Shown: positions 24,261 to 35,346 of the stretch, one piece after another
Layout of the letters: each line of letters starts with the position of its first letter
Numbering within the stretch: position 1 is the first letter of the stretch
DNA from: Sweltsa coloradensis
Lineage: Eukaryota > Arthropoda > Insecta > Plecoptera > Chloroperlidae
Length of the DNA: 64,000 nt
Direction of reading: 5' to 3'
NCBI GenBank assembly: GCA_024449915.1
Contig: JAMZAV010002019.1
Location: forward strand, 1-64,000
The notes under the pieces: generated by a model
What the model was told of the DNA's origin: nothing
What the model saw: the letters and a program-made list of their open reading frames with translations, nothing else
The model's database searches: none
Made by a program: the position numbers and the translations under genes

Positions 24261-26249
24261 ATTAGTTATAGTTTCTGAAAGGGGATTTGAAGACGTTGGC
24301 GCTACAGTGAACCATGAGAGCGTGATCAGTGATGCTCCTGTCAAGAGTATTGTGTATAGATAGGGCTACTATATTTCCCAAGCTCAACACAATGAAAGAA
24401 AAGTGGTGAAGCGTATGAAGAAGCTTCCCGTAAAGTATATAATCTTGCAAATATATACAACTATTAATATCCACTACTTTGAAACCAGTTTATGTTGAGT
24501 ATGTAATCAATAGGCTTTTTGTTGTAAATTGAAGTTTGTTTTGGGTTAATAAAGCCTAGGCCACACAAACATAAGTTCTTCATGAAAGAAAGTTTACCGT
24601 GTAATTCTTCATTTCAAACCCTAGGTGGGAAAAAGCATTTACTATAACACAAATGGTACCTACATCATCCTTGTTGAAAGACAATGCCAATAAAAAAGAC
24701 GCATGCCAATCGGACGTCATGTTCGGTTTTTATGGTGAGACATAACACTCACAGAAGGTCGGACGGACAGACAGAAAAGTGGCTTATATGATAATTTTCT
24801 CCGCAAAACACAAATTCTAAGAAGTTTATGTTTTATAGTATATGATTATGTTTATAATCAGGAGAAAATGGGAGAAAAGATTTGAAATAACCCTTTTTCA
24901 GTGTGAGATAAGTAGGCTGCATAATGTGACTCGATCCAATACGAGTTGGTATTGTAATACAAACTACAACTTTGCCCCATGCCAGGACTCTAACCCACGC
25001 CCATTATTCAAGAGATCGTTCATTTCATTTAGATCGCACACTGTGACCTATCAATATGACGAATTTTCCGGACTCCTCTCGTTTTGTATGAACTACGTTC
25101 CTAAAAACCTCGCTCTTCCCTCATTCGGAACTCTGCAAAGTGACGTACATTTCCTGTTGACATGGAACAAGCGTGTAATAACAAAGAATAGTAATATGAC
25201 GTTGTGTTACTTAAAAGCTTCGGATACAGCTATGGATGGAAGTTATAAACTATGTATGGTTTTATTTAAATGTTTACCTCTAAAGCTCTATAATATTGTC
25301 GACAACGGAGGAAACTGCATAATGTATTACTACCAGGGAACAATAACATAGCTCTCAGCTATACAAATAATGCTTAAATCAAATTGATGTAAATTTGACG
25401 TCATATGAATATTTTGAAATTTATTTTCGTAGTCGTTTTTTTACTAAAACAAATCAAAAATTTGAAAAGATCAAATATTTAAACAAAAAAAAATTAATCC
25501 AGATGAAAAGTACTACATGAAAGAGTACAATCAAGGATAGATAAGCAAGTTTGCCATTTTAACTTACTGTTCAAATGATTTGAAATATAGCACTTCCTTG
25601 TTAATTAATATTTTAAATATTAAAAGTAATTAATTTAACAATTATTATGTACTTATGTTTACGAGAGGGCTGTTGATTTAAAAAGAAACTAATAACATAA
25701 TACCTACTTAACTCTCGACTCAACGCATGATGATATTCCGCATTCTAATATCGAACACAACAATATTGAAAAAGCCCTTCGAGTCTTGTTTTAGCCCTAA
25801 ATAACATTTCCCTGTTTCGCATCGCTGCCTTGGATCCTTGATACGCCCCAGGCTTTGCTCTCGTTTCGAGCTGTGTTCTTATATCGCATATGAAAGTTAG
25901 TTATCTGCCGCCTACGTCGTGCCGCCTTCATATAAGACGCTAACAAAGTAAATATGGAACGTGCTACGTCATGATGTGTTTATTTTTGGCATCACCTTAT
26001 AAATTCCGATCTTGTAATTTTCAACGCAGATTCACATCTCTTACAATGAGTGAGAGTATGAAATAAAAATTAGTATTTTTATGGATACTGGGTACAAATG
26101 AAAATACACTACTAGCAACCAAACCTTCCGCCCAATCAAAGTTAAATGGATGGATGAAAAGAAATAATCAGCAATGCAATGTCACCATTAGAGAGTTATT
26201 TTTGTCTTACGTGCCTTATTACAGGCGCTGACTCTAGGATTTTCAAGTG
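24261..26249. other. No gene recognised
   Basis: A 169-codon plus-strand ORF (24842-25351) spans a decayed tRNA-like B box on minus at about 24983-25000 (GGGTTAGAGTCC), so its CQDSNPRP-type peptide is the usual translation artefact of a SINE head. The rest is AT-rich. Confidence 0.5.
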
Positions 26250-26700
26250 CAGCCGCCATTACCAGTGTTCACTTTTGACCATTTTCCTTTACGCAAACGT
26301 GTTTTTAAATTGAACAAAACGTTATAGAAGCAATTGTTAATATGTCTATGCCAATATTTAAGTTAAATAATATGCAATAAAATGAACTTGTCTAAATCTT
26401 CCTCAAAAATTTAAAATACATGCTAAATAACGATTTGAAAATGCCAAATTATTTTGAAGGGAATTGAAATAAAGTGAAAGGCATTATAAATGTGCAATCT
26501 CCATGACTGTCACCATGAACATAACAAGCAGTTTTCTCCTGTTTCTTGAGAAGACGATAACTATTCGAGCATCCATACACAGCCCAATACCTGCTCGCTA
26601 AGCTAATTATTTTATTATAATAACTCGATATAACTAATATTAAAAAAAGACAAGCGCCATAATACGTACACGTTTAAGTGAACACAGGCAATGGCGGCTG
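26250..26700. mobile_element. Candidate MITE with 25-bp inverted termini
   Basis: CAGCCGCCATTACCAGTGTT at 26250 and, read inward from 26700, CAGCCGCCATTGCCTGTGTT begin 25-bp termini that match at 23 of 25 bases. The AT-rich interior has no ORF. No clear target duplication, so class unknown. Confidence 0.55.
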
Positions 26701-28020
26701 AAAAACTTAAGACAAGTGTTATCATTGTAAATATATTCTACGGTGTTAATTATAAACTTGTGAATAAATACTTTTGGCATTAAAATAAATAACATAAAAA
26801 ACATTTTAAGTAAAACACAATCATTTATAAAACTGATTATAATAACTAAATTAATTAAAAATTATTGAGTCAAATACATAGTAACATTAATGCAGCCTAT
26901 TACAAAATTTTAATTAAAACAATAATGCATAGTTTCGCAATAATCTACATAAACCGAAAATATTATATCGAAACTATTTATTTAATTAAATGGCGTGAAC
27001 TGACTTCAAAGTATAGGGGAATTAAAATTTTTATCTTTAAGGTTCTGGAATTATAATCTACAGTAAATAAATGTATATAATGAAATCATGACATTAACAT
27101 TTATCTCGATAACAAAAATAGGTAGAATTAACATTGGCTCGAGATTAAAAAAACGTTGAGTAATAAGATTACCTGGTGTATAATGTCACTGAAGGAAATC
27201 ACAGGATGTTATGAACTTCTCCGTTAACAGAAAATGTTTGCTGACAATTAAACGTTTTAACACTGGCAGGATTAATAAAACGGCTGAGTTTGTTCGAGCA
27301 CTTAATTAATGAGTTTATTATCAGCAGTTGGTACACAGGTTCAGGTCAGGTCGATGTACGTGCCCCTCTCTGGCATTGATGTATTCCTCGTAGTTCAGTG
27401 TGCGGTCCAGGTTGATTTACAATCTACTAACCAGGTCAAGTTCTAGTACTTAGTATTCATTTATTTCATTTATGTTGCTAGAAATTATTATAGTTCGCAA
27501 GCATATAACGTAGCTATCTCCTCTATGTGTACACCCATTCAAAAGGTAATGGCATTACATATTGTACTATTTACACCCATCATTACGATTTTCGCACAGC
27601 TGTTGTGTGTGAGAGCGTGTTATGATTTTTTTTTTTTTTGGGGGGGGGGAAGCCAAGCTAATGGCGTTTTTCCCACATGCGAATTTAAACTCAAAACTAA
27701 TCCCAAATATGCAGCATTTTTTCACAATATGGCATTCCATAAAATGCACCCCCTATCTTACGAATATGCTTGTTTGTTCTATTTAAAACCATTGTATTGG
27801 AATTGTATGTCTCTGGTTATGAAGCTATTTGCGTTACAAACTTCTAAGGCAGAAATGTGTTTGCAATTACGTTTTATCAATAGCAGAAATAAATAATATT
27901 CATATTTCCTTTTTAATGCAAAATTGAACATAAGTGCATGAGTGTGTGTGTACCAAAGTGACCTCATATATTAAATAATTAGGACATATGAAGCAGATTT
28001 TTTTTTAAATAAAATAAATA
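26701..28020. other. No gene called; a small GC-rich island inside
   Basis: AT-rich except at 27335-27430, discussed as a finding (possible decayed minus-strand exon followed by AATAAA). T-run and G-run at about 27626-27650. ORFs 27525-27896 (plus) and 27567-27749 (minus) cross that low-complexity tract. Confidence 0.45.
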
Positions 28021-28085
28021 AATTGTATTTAGAGTCTACCCACTCAGTTATATAACTGATTTTCAGTGGGGGACTTTTTTTTATA
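28021..28085 (-). repeat. Fragment of SINE family F4 (tail end)
   Basis: It contains AGAGTCTACCCACTCAG, the perfect palindrome TCAGTTATATAACTGA and TTTTCAGTGGGGGACTTT, as in the fuller copies at 41142 and 43356. Orientation follows the tRNA-like head of the 43.7-kb copy. Confidence 0.7.
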
Positions 28086-28134
28086 ATACCTTTCTTTTTA
28101 AATGTCAAGTGGAGAACTCCAGGTAGAATATAAC

Positions 28135-28330
28135 GACTTGTGTATTATTATGATGCACGTTATATGGAATAATTATTATTGATATAATAATATATAATTA
28201 TTTTTATTATAGCAATGATAATAATAATTATTATCATTAGCAATTATTATTCAATTAATTATTCAATAATTACATACATATTATTATTGTTATTATTAGT
28301 ATTATTATTCCAATTATTGCTCTCCCGTTA
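28135..28330. repeat. AT-rich low-complexity tract
   Basis: Dense ATT/AAT trinucleotide-like sequence with many self-complementary runs (ATAATTATTATTG and similar). Confidence 0.8.
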
Positions 28331-28783
28331 TAACACGTAGTGGTATCCGCATGATGTTAAAAAAAATGAAAAGGTCACTAAAGTTCAAGTGAAATCCTGT
28401 GGAATACGGAATACATATTATAAGGGCACCAAATAAAATTCCGTAATGGAAGTCTCATGCTGTTGAGGCGCATGTCCGAAGTGTATAGGGACGTGAAGTG
28501 TTATCCTGCATAACGCATGAACATTAGTAAATACGTAAAGGTGGAGGGCATAAATATACGTAGACTTCTGGAGCGATTTTCTTGAGATACATTAAAATAA
28601 TTGTTTCCTGGGCAAACCTTAGATAAAACATTTCCAAGGTTCCCTAAAAGTGTCGTGATAGTCGGAGAAGTCGTTTGTTGTGTAGATAGCAAAGGACAAA
28701 CACAGGGCAAAAAAAAACAATTTAAAAAGAGCCCAAACTATTTAGAGCATCGTCTCTATTAGCCTGGTTGCTTAGACAAACCA

Positions 28784-29739
28784 TTCGGGGTTTAGTGATA
28801 GAGGCGTGAATTTTGAATCATTTACTCAGAAAAACGTGCTGAGTAATTTTACAGGTGGTCTTAATCGATTTTTTTCCCCGTTTAGGGGTGACCATGGTGC
28901 AAAGTTAGGGGTAGAAATTATTTTAAATAGACTAGGGGTGAGCCTTATAGAAGTAAAAGTGTGGTATTTAAACATTTTGTGTAAGTATGTGTTCAATGTA
29001 ATTATTAAAATCTAAAAAATGTATTATTTTTAACAGGGGTGTCCAAAATTGCTATTTCGAAAAAATTGTAGTAAGTATAGCTTGTGATGACTCAGCATTC
29101 GGGGATGAGTGATAGAAGCGTGAGTTTTGGATCATTTACTCATAAATATGCAATGAGTAATTTGCGAGGTGGTCCGCATCGAAAACTGTTCCTGTTCAGG
29201 GGTGACCATGGTGCAAAGTTAGCGGTAGGAGTTATTTTTTAATAGACCAGGGGTGAGCCTAATAGAAGTAAAAGTGTGGTATTTAAACATTTTGTTTTTC
29301 GTATTAATTCGATTTAATTGTTTACAGCTAAAAAAAATTATCATTTTTAACAGGGGTGTCCAAAATTGTTACATTTGCCCGAAATTCGAAATTACGTTCA
29401 AAATGCTAGTGAGCTTAGCTTGTGATGACTCATCTGAAAGGAATTTAAATACTGAACACGAATTTCATACATAATCAAAAGTCAAGGTCACCAGGGTCAA
29501 TCAGGGCCACGACCTTTGAAATTTAATAAGTATTGTGTTGTCTAATCGCCATGAACAGACCACCTAGAAGTGTTTATGTTGATACTTATTACCTTAATCG
29601 TTTGTCCAGGATAATATATGTAGATAAAAACAGCAATTCTATGTTCAGGGGTTGTACAAAATGACTTTCTGGGTCTTGAGTTTTCCAATATACTGTAAAT
29701 TGAGCCACCATAGGTTGTGACCACTCATTTTGAAGCTAA
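28784..29739 (+). repeat. Left long terminal inverted repeat
   Basis: It pairs with 31306-32258. Two modules begin at about 28784 and 29093; each starts ATTCGGGG..(A/T)GTGATAG and includes GGGGTGACCATGGTGCAAAG, GTGTGGTATTTAAACATTTT and AACAGGGGTGTCCAAAATTG. The inner third (29420-29739) is not duplicated. Confidence 0.9.
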
Positions 29740-29891
29740 TCTGAAGTTGGTTACGGTTATGCTTTTCACTTACGTGCAGTAATAAATAATAATATTACCT
29801 GAAAGTACGGCGTTGGGCAAGGGAGGTGTAACAATACACACAATCATACGGTTTCAGTAGATAGTACACTTAGTCAGTAGCTAACCTTAGC

Positions 29892-31066
29892 TTACAAATA
29901 GCATTCCCTTTTGCACTTGCACAATGCACAGCAAGGCTGCCCACTCTTCAGACACTTGCAACAGTCTAAGATGCAGTCATTCCTGCACTTGCAGGAGATG
30001 ACTTCGTCGCAGGAGTTCATGGCGTCTGGCAAAGTCGTCCACAGAGGTTCCCACGATCCAGCTGAATTTTTCATCCAGCCCCAGGCTGAGGGATCACATG
30101 TAGTTTGCATGGGGATGTTGGACGCCCCCCACACGAGCCCTCCCTGTAGTTTAGCTCGCAGAACATGAAGCCTCAGTGCGTCTTCTGTTGGCGGCAATGC
30201 TTCCATACCCACTCGCTTTTGCGTAAATAGTTCTTTGCGGCACTCATTTACTGTGGTGGAGGTACTTGTTCTATCATACAAGATGATTACGTACCTCTCT
30301 AGTGTTTTATTGTATATTCATTCAGTTCTTGCGTTGTTGTCGTTGATAGATTTTTGAACGATAGATGTTATTTCTGGAAGTAGGTTCCACACTTTCCATG
30401 CCGACTTTTTACCTTTGCCAGCAAATGACGAACAGGTATTGCAACCAGTGAACGCATGGAAGAAAGGCAGTGCTGCACATTTGTCCACTCCTAAAGTATC
30501 GGCAATGTCATGAGTAGCTATGATTCGGGTATGTTTTCCTACGCCAAACTCTACCCACAATTTTTTCCCACTTAGGACACTAGCAACAACAACACAGAGG
30601 ACAACCAAATCTGAATCAACTGTTCGAACTAGTACTTCTTCCCTTCCCAGGTTGCAAGCATCGCATACATGGACAATAGTTCTCGTATCAGCCTCTTCAT
30701 GGTTGCACGGTGCAATACCTCCCATTACCAATGAACAACTATTAGAAAACGCTTCGTCGTCTTGGGTGATAACGACAGTGCCAACCGAAGCTTCAATCTT
30801 GTGAACATACTGTCCTAGAAATCTAAACAGTTCACGTTTGTTGTCATCATCTCGCAAGAGCTCTTGCTAGTTTCTTGGTTGAGTGTTGGACATTTCGACA
30901 CGGCGTCTCAATCCGTGTCCTCTCTTCATCCTTGTGCAAGCCTTCAGTGAGTCAGACCGATACACATCCCAGAAGAGGTCCACTCTAGTCGTCCTTCTCA
31001 ACTGCGAGTATATGAATGGGATGAAAACTTGCACTGCGTAATCTGAGAAAGTCTTATGTTGTTCTT
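29892..31066 (-). pseudogene. Decayed transposon gene: nuclease-like domain plus Cys-rich tail
   Basis: One minus-strand frame runs from about 31066 to the stop at 29892, broken by two in-frame stops, TAG (30869-30867) and TGA (30320-30318). N-terminal part: VDLFWDVYRSDSLKACTR and KRGHGLRRRVEM. Middle: NKRELFRFLGQYVH, HEEADTRTIVHVCDAC, VLVRTVDSDLVVLCVV and LPFFHAFTGCNTCSSFAGKG. C-terminal part: LYDRTSTSTTVNECRKELF, LPPTEDALRLHVLRAKLQGG, then about 11 Cys in CxCxxxC-like spacing. I recognise it as a protein common as multi-copy loci in invertebrate genomes. E-ADTR and DSD suggest the acidic centre of a PIN/XPG-type nuclease (inference). The reading frame is otherwise intact, so inactivation looks recent. 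The upstream exon(s) are not found. Confidence 0.75.
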
Positions 31067-31305
31067 CTTAGTATTATGTAAGTCGAGTACAGCCAAGTCT
31101 CACCCCCATGCTTTGACCGCGGTCTTGTGTGGCACATCTTTGTAATAGCTTTTGATAGGGGACATAGAACAGCGCGCTTTCAATTTCAGAGGCCAACCAA
31201 CATGTGTCTTAAGAGCAGTATCTCTGTACTTTTAAACTCTAATATAAAGCCATAAAGAAAAGATTAACTAACACAATTGATACCACAATCGTAGTCAGCA
31301 TACAT

Positions 31306-32258
31306 TTAGCTTCAAAATGAGTGGTCACAACTTATGGTGGCTCAATTTACAGTATATTGGAAAACTCAAGACCCAGAAAGTCATTTTGTACAACCCTGAA
31401 TATAGAATAGCTGTTTTTATCTACATATTATATTATCCTGGAAAAACGATTAAGGTAATAAGTATCAACATAAACACTTCTAGGTGGTCTGTTCATGGCG
31501 ATTAGACAACACAATACTAATTAAATTTCAAAGGTCGTGGCCCTGATTGACCCTGGTGACCTTGACTTTTGATTATGTATGAAATTCGTGTTCAGTATTT
31601 AAATTCCTTTCAGATGAGTCATCACAAGCTAAGCTTACTAGCATTTTGAACGTAATTTCGAATTTCGGGCAAATGTAACAATTTTGGACACCCTGTTAAA
31701 AATGATAATTTTTTAGCTGTAAAACAATCAAATTGAATTAATACGAAAAACAAAATGTTAAATACCACACTTTTACTCCTATTAGGCTTACCCCTGGTCT
31801 ATTAAAAAATAATTTCTACCGCTAACTTTGCACCATGGTCACCCCTGAACAGGAACAGTTTTCGATGCGGACCACCTCGCAAATTACTCATTGCATATTT
31901 CTGAGTAAATGATCCAAAATTCACGCTTCTATCATTCATCCCCGAAAGCTGAGTCATCACAAGCTATACTTACTACCATTTTTTCGAAATAGCAATTTTG
32001 GACACCCTGTTAAAAATAATACATTTTTTAGATTTTAATAATTACATTGAACACATACTTACACAAAATGTTTAAATACCACACTATTACTTCTATAAGG
32101 CTCCACCCTAGTCTATTTAAAAATAATTTCTACCCCTAACTTTGCACCATGGTCACCCCTAAACGGGGGGAAAATCGATTAGGACCACCTGTAAAATTAC
32201 TCAGCACGTTTTTCTGAGTAAATGATCAAAATTCACGCCTCTATCACTAAACCCCGAA
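31306..32258 (-). repeat. Right long terminal inverted repeat
   Basis: Reverse complement of 28784-29739, including both modules (inner one entered at about 31945). Small differences from the left arm (CCACCCTA against CACCCCTA type changes, 1-bp indels) show independent mutation since insertion. Confidence 0.9.
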
Positions 32259-33667
32259 CTCAAGCCTGTTTGGTATCTAAGGAGCCGAGCTATATAGATA
32301 AGTAGTATATTTTGATTTCTAAACACTAAGCGTAACGTTGTATTTTTTATTTATTTTATTAGAAAGGAACTTTTAAAACCAAATTTAATACTTCAACAGC
32401 AGAACTGTGCTACTCAAACAAGTTCTCTTCTTTTAGCAGCATATTCCATCAGTGCGTGCGAGGAAGTTCAAAGAAATTTAATTATCTACTGGGCACGTTT
32501 TCTTTTGTTATTCGTGTTTCTCAGTGTAAAGGTCATCTATAAAGACAAAGGTAAACAAGAAGACAAAACATGGACCGCAAACACGGGACTTTGGGAAAAA
32601 TTAACTTGCTGTAAAGAGTTTTAGACAGTTTTAACGACCCTGCTAGAAGGGTCATTATTCTCAATTAATTTGCATGAACAAACGCAAAAAGTTGATTATA
32701 CTTTTAAATACACACTGCGTTATAAACAATTCAGTGTGCACGCGCACTCGCAGGGTTGTTGTGTGACGAGTTGAACCTAGTGGATTATAACTATACGCAG
32801 AACCATCCGTGTGGCTCATACGATTGGTGAGAAACTATGCTACGACTGACTTGTAAGGAACGTGGTTTCTAATATCGCAGTGATTTCTTTAATTGTCTCT
32901 CATTTTCATCCATCACCATTCACCGTCTAGTAGACACAAACGACCAATTTGATTACAGGTACAGTTTAATAGATTTCTCCGAATATTTAGCTGAGCACCG
33001 CAAAGTCACATAAAAGACCACAACAGAAGATAATTTAACTCTAGTATTATACTTATATCGACCATTCTTTTTCAAGTCATGAAAAGTCAGTGTTGTTAAA
33101 TGTTTTTGTTATCTATGTCCTTGAATCCATGGACTTGAATCTATGGACAATTACTGCTAGACTAATAGGTGTCAAATTCAATGGTCGTTGTGGAATTTCT
33201 TTGCGTTGGATACAAATTTAGTCAAGTAATTTAAAAGATGCCCCCTTCCCCCCTAACTGCTATTCGTCGCAAACAACGTCAACAGCAAACGTCAAAGCAA
33301 ACATTTTTTTAATCCATCTACGTTCTTTTCATACATAAACATTCAACTTGGATCTACAGCTTGTTTGTCTATAGTCAACAATCCTATGAACTGAATGATC
33401 TTATTCTCTCATTCACCCCCATGTAAACCTTGCAAAATAATGTGTTGCTTCAAGTCTAATGGCACACTCAGCTAGTCCATTAAAGCTGCCCTCCCACCTC
33501 CATTAAACACTAAATGACGTACATGACATTGCAATTAATCTATCCCTCTTTAAGGGCGTCGAAATAATACAATATTCCACCCGTTTCTGCGTTATTGCAA
33601 TTCTAGATGGTAGATCCATGCTCGTTTCGAATAAGTCGCTTTATCACTGCCTTTTCACTAGTATTTT
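32259..33667. other. No gene recognised
   Basis: AT-rich, no repeat signature recognised, no ORF worth calling. Confidence 0.5.
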
Positions 33668-34136
33668 TGGATGAGCGTAGCGAGCGAAGCGAAGATTCCA
33701 ATTCACTACACTGGAGAAAAAAATCCGAATGTTTTTTTTTCTTTTTCTTTTTTTTTTGTATTTTTGTGTGTTTGTTAACACGATTCCGGCTAAACCGTTA
33801 CTCCAATTGCAATGAAATTTTATAGAGGCCTTCGAAATCTCTGAACTTAGAACTGCCACCTTTTTGAGCGCAATCGAAAAATTATTTCTCATAAAAATCA
33901 CAATTTTACGATTTTTTTCGACATTTAAAAAATTTCTTCGACTTATCTACAATATTTATTCGATTGTAATGATTTTTTTCACAGAACCTTTATTTTAAAT
34001 TTATATATTCGTGTGAAATTTGAGCGTAATCGAAAAATTATTTATCATGAAAATCGCAATTTTACGCTTTTTTCGTTTTTAAACAATTACGCTCATCCAA
34101 CAACACGCCTGAAAAAGCGTTTGCAAACCTTCCTAG
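33668..34136 (+). mobile_element. HINE-like element, subfamily A, short form
   Basis: It starts TGGATGAGCGTAGCGAGCG and ends CCTAG with flanking T on each side. It has the internal CGCTCATCCA partner and a variant 3' hairpin region. It has fewer internal 162-bp monomers than the copies at 8791 and 39593, which explains its 469-bp length. Confidence 0.8.
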
Positions 34137-34244
34137 TATAAATAAATTATCAGTTCATCACTAGAGGGATTACTTTGGTTTTTATGATTTATAACATTTA
34201 CATAACAGCGACTAATACAACCTAGTATTTTTATTCTACAAATC

Positions 34245-34390
34245 TTCCCTGCGCAAGGAGCACTTGTGGCAGAACCTCTGACGGGGCCGTGTTAGTTTTG
34301 TGTTTAGCAAGGCTCTTCGCGGCACTAGATCTTCGTGATTTTAAGTGTTTTAGCAAAATGTTTGCTAGCGTTGACGCCCTTTCTTGTCAA
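34245..34390 (-). repeat. Dispersed repeat, copy 1 of 2
   Basis: The reverse complement matches 63804-63963: TTGCTAAAACACT, GTGCCGCGAAGAGCC, AAGTGCTCC and GCGCAGGGAAG in the same order with indels. Family unknown. Confidence 0.65.
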
Positions 34391-34660
34391 GATACTTTTA
34401 ACTTCTTTCTTTGTTGATTTTATGTCTATCTGTTTTTAAATGTAATTTTGACAACGATAAACAACAAATAAATAAAAAAATTAAAAAATACAATCCATAT
34501 TTTGCTATTTGTTTTAATAATCGACTTTTAAATAGGTTGCTCATAGTGTTAGAACGTTTTATAAACAAAGCGCCGTAATCTTGTTAACTTTCTTTATCAA
34601 GGAGATATTAATCATGTCTTTAACCAACGAATGCACGAGCGATCACAACATGGTGTCTGT

Positions 34661-34848
34661 GTCTCGATTTGTTTAGTCGGGAAACAACTCCCGTAAGTGT
34701 AATTGATAATTATTTAAACTACAATTCTGATATTAAAAAAGTCCGCCCCAACCGGGAATCGAACCACGGATCTCCCGTTGGGTTGGGGCGGACTTTTTTA
34801 ATTTCTGAATTGCAGTAAATAATATGGTGTCTGTGACTGTGAGAAGTG
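34661..34848. mobile_element. tRNA-like inverted-repeat element, type 1, head-to-head palindrome with deleted centre
   Basis: The left half is the minus-strand tail (CTCGATTTGTTTAGTCGGGA), then TTAAAAAAGTCCGCCCCAAC, the T-arm (CCGGGAATCGAACC) and CGGATCTCCC. At about 34780 it turns into GTTGGGGCGGACTTTTTTAA, so two copies of the 3' acceptor and terminator face each other. The D-arm, anticodon stem and 5' acceptor are missing. This looks like a product of palindrome deletion or template switching. Confidence 0.75.
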
Positions 34849-35069
34849 TGAGTGACAGTAATGATTGATCATAGAACTGTATAATATACTGTTACTGTCA
34901 ATAAAAACACAAACAACAGTTTCTAGATACAGCTTAAACCTTGTTATAATTAAAACAAAAAATAATATTATGAATTGGATGCAATTTCCGAGATCACATT
35001 TTATGTCGTAGAGCATTGTTTTAAAAATGTATTCATGAATTGGCCACACCCGTAAAACAACAGATAATA

Positions 35070-35346
35070 AACAACGATGCATGATGATGAAGAAGGGAGG
35101 AGGGGAAACCCGGTACCGGCACGTAGCCTACTCCTTCCGAAAAAGATCAAGGGAACCAACGGCTTTACGTGCCATCCGAAAATATGTTGTAACCCGGACT
35201 GCAGAGCAGACGTCGAGGTGAACGAAGCCCCATTTTCTACGTCCCCATTGGCAGAGCGTTCACCCACTCTCCCCCTGACCACGCCCGAGGTTGCTTAACT
35301 TCGGTGATCGAATGGGAACCGGCTAAGCGACCGCGGCTAAACCGCT
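35070..35346 (-). mobile_element. 5S-rRNA-derived SINE
   Basis: On the minus strand from about 35346, GCCGGTTCCCATTCGATCAC, then CCGAAGTTAAGCAACCTCGG and GCGTGGTCAG, then GTGGGTGAACGCTCTG match in order the 5S rRNA interior: the GATCACCGAAGTTAAGC segment, box A (AAGTTAAGCAgcgTCGGG), the intermediate element and box C (TGGGTGACCGCCTGG). The first 40 or so bases are poorly conserved. After the head of about 120 nt comes a unique body (GCAGTCCGGGTTACAAC, CACGTAAAGCCG) and a CTTC/CAT-rich tail near 35080. 5S-headed SINEs are the SINE3 class. It is not a 5S gene: box C is altered and the termini are lost. Confidence 0.75.

Larger units (their letters stand above)
28784..32258. mobile_element. 3.5-kb DNA transposon with inverted repeats of about 955 bp
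   Basis: Left (28784-29739) and right (31306-32258) ends are long inverted repeats starting TTCGGGGTTTAGTGATAGAG, with high similarity throughout and a few small indels. The unique core of about 1.57 kb carries a decayed minus-strand gene (29892-31066). Each TIR contains two related modules of about 310 bp. No clear target duplication was found (28780-28783 ACCA against 32259-32262 CTCA). The gene product has an E-ADTR...DSD pattern as in XPG/FEN-type nucleases plus a Cys-rich tail. Academ elements carry an XPG-like nuclease, so an Academ-like assignment is a hypothesis only. Confidence 0.8.

Noticed and set aside
24842..25351. 169-codon plus-strand ORF as a gene
   Set aside because: It crosses a tRNA-like B box in antisense (CQDSNPRP-type peptide), has no domain and AT-rich codon use.
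28784..32258. piggyBac or Kolobok assignment of the long-TIR element
   Set aside because: No TTAA at either border and no matching transposase motif.
35225..35346. Functional 5S rRNA gene
   Set aside because: The 5' third and box C are altered, the 3' end is replaced by SINE body; only the interior matches.
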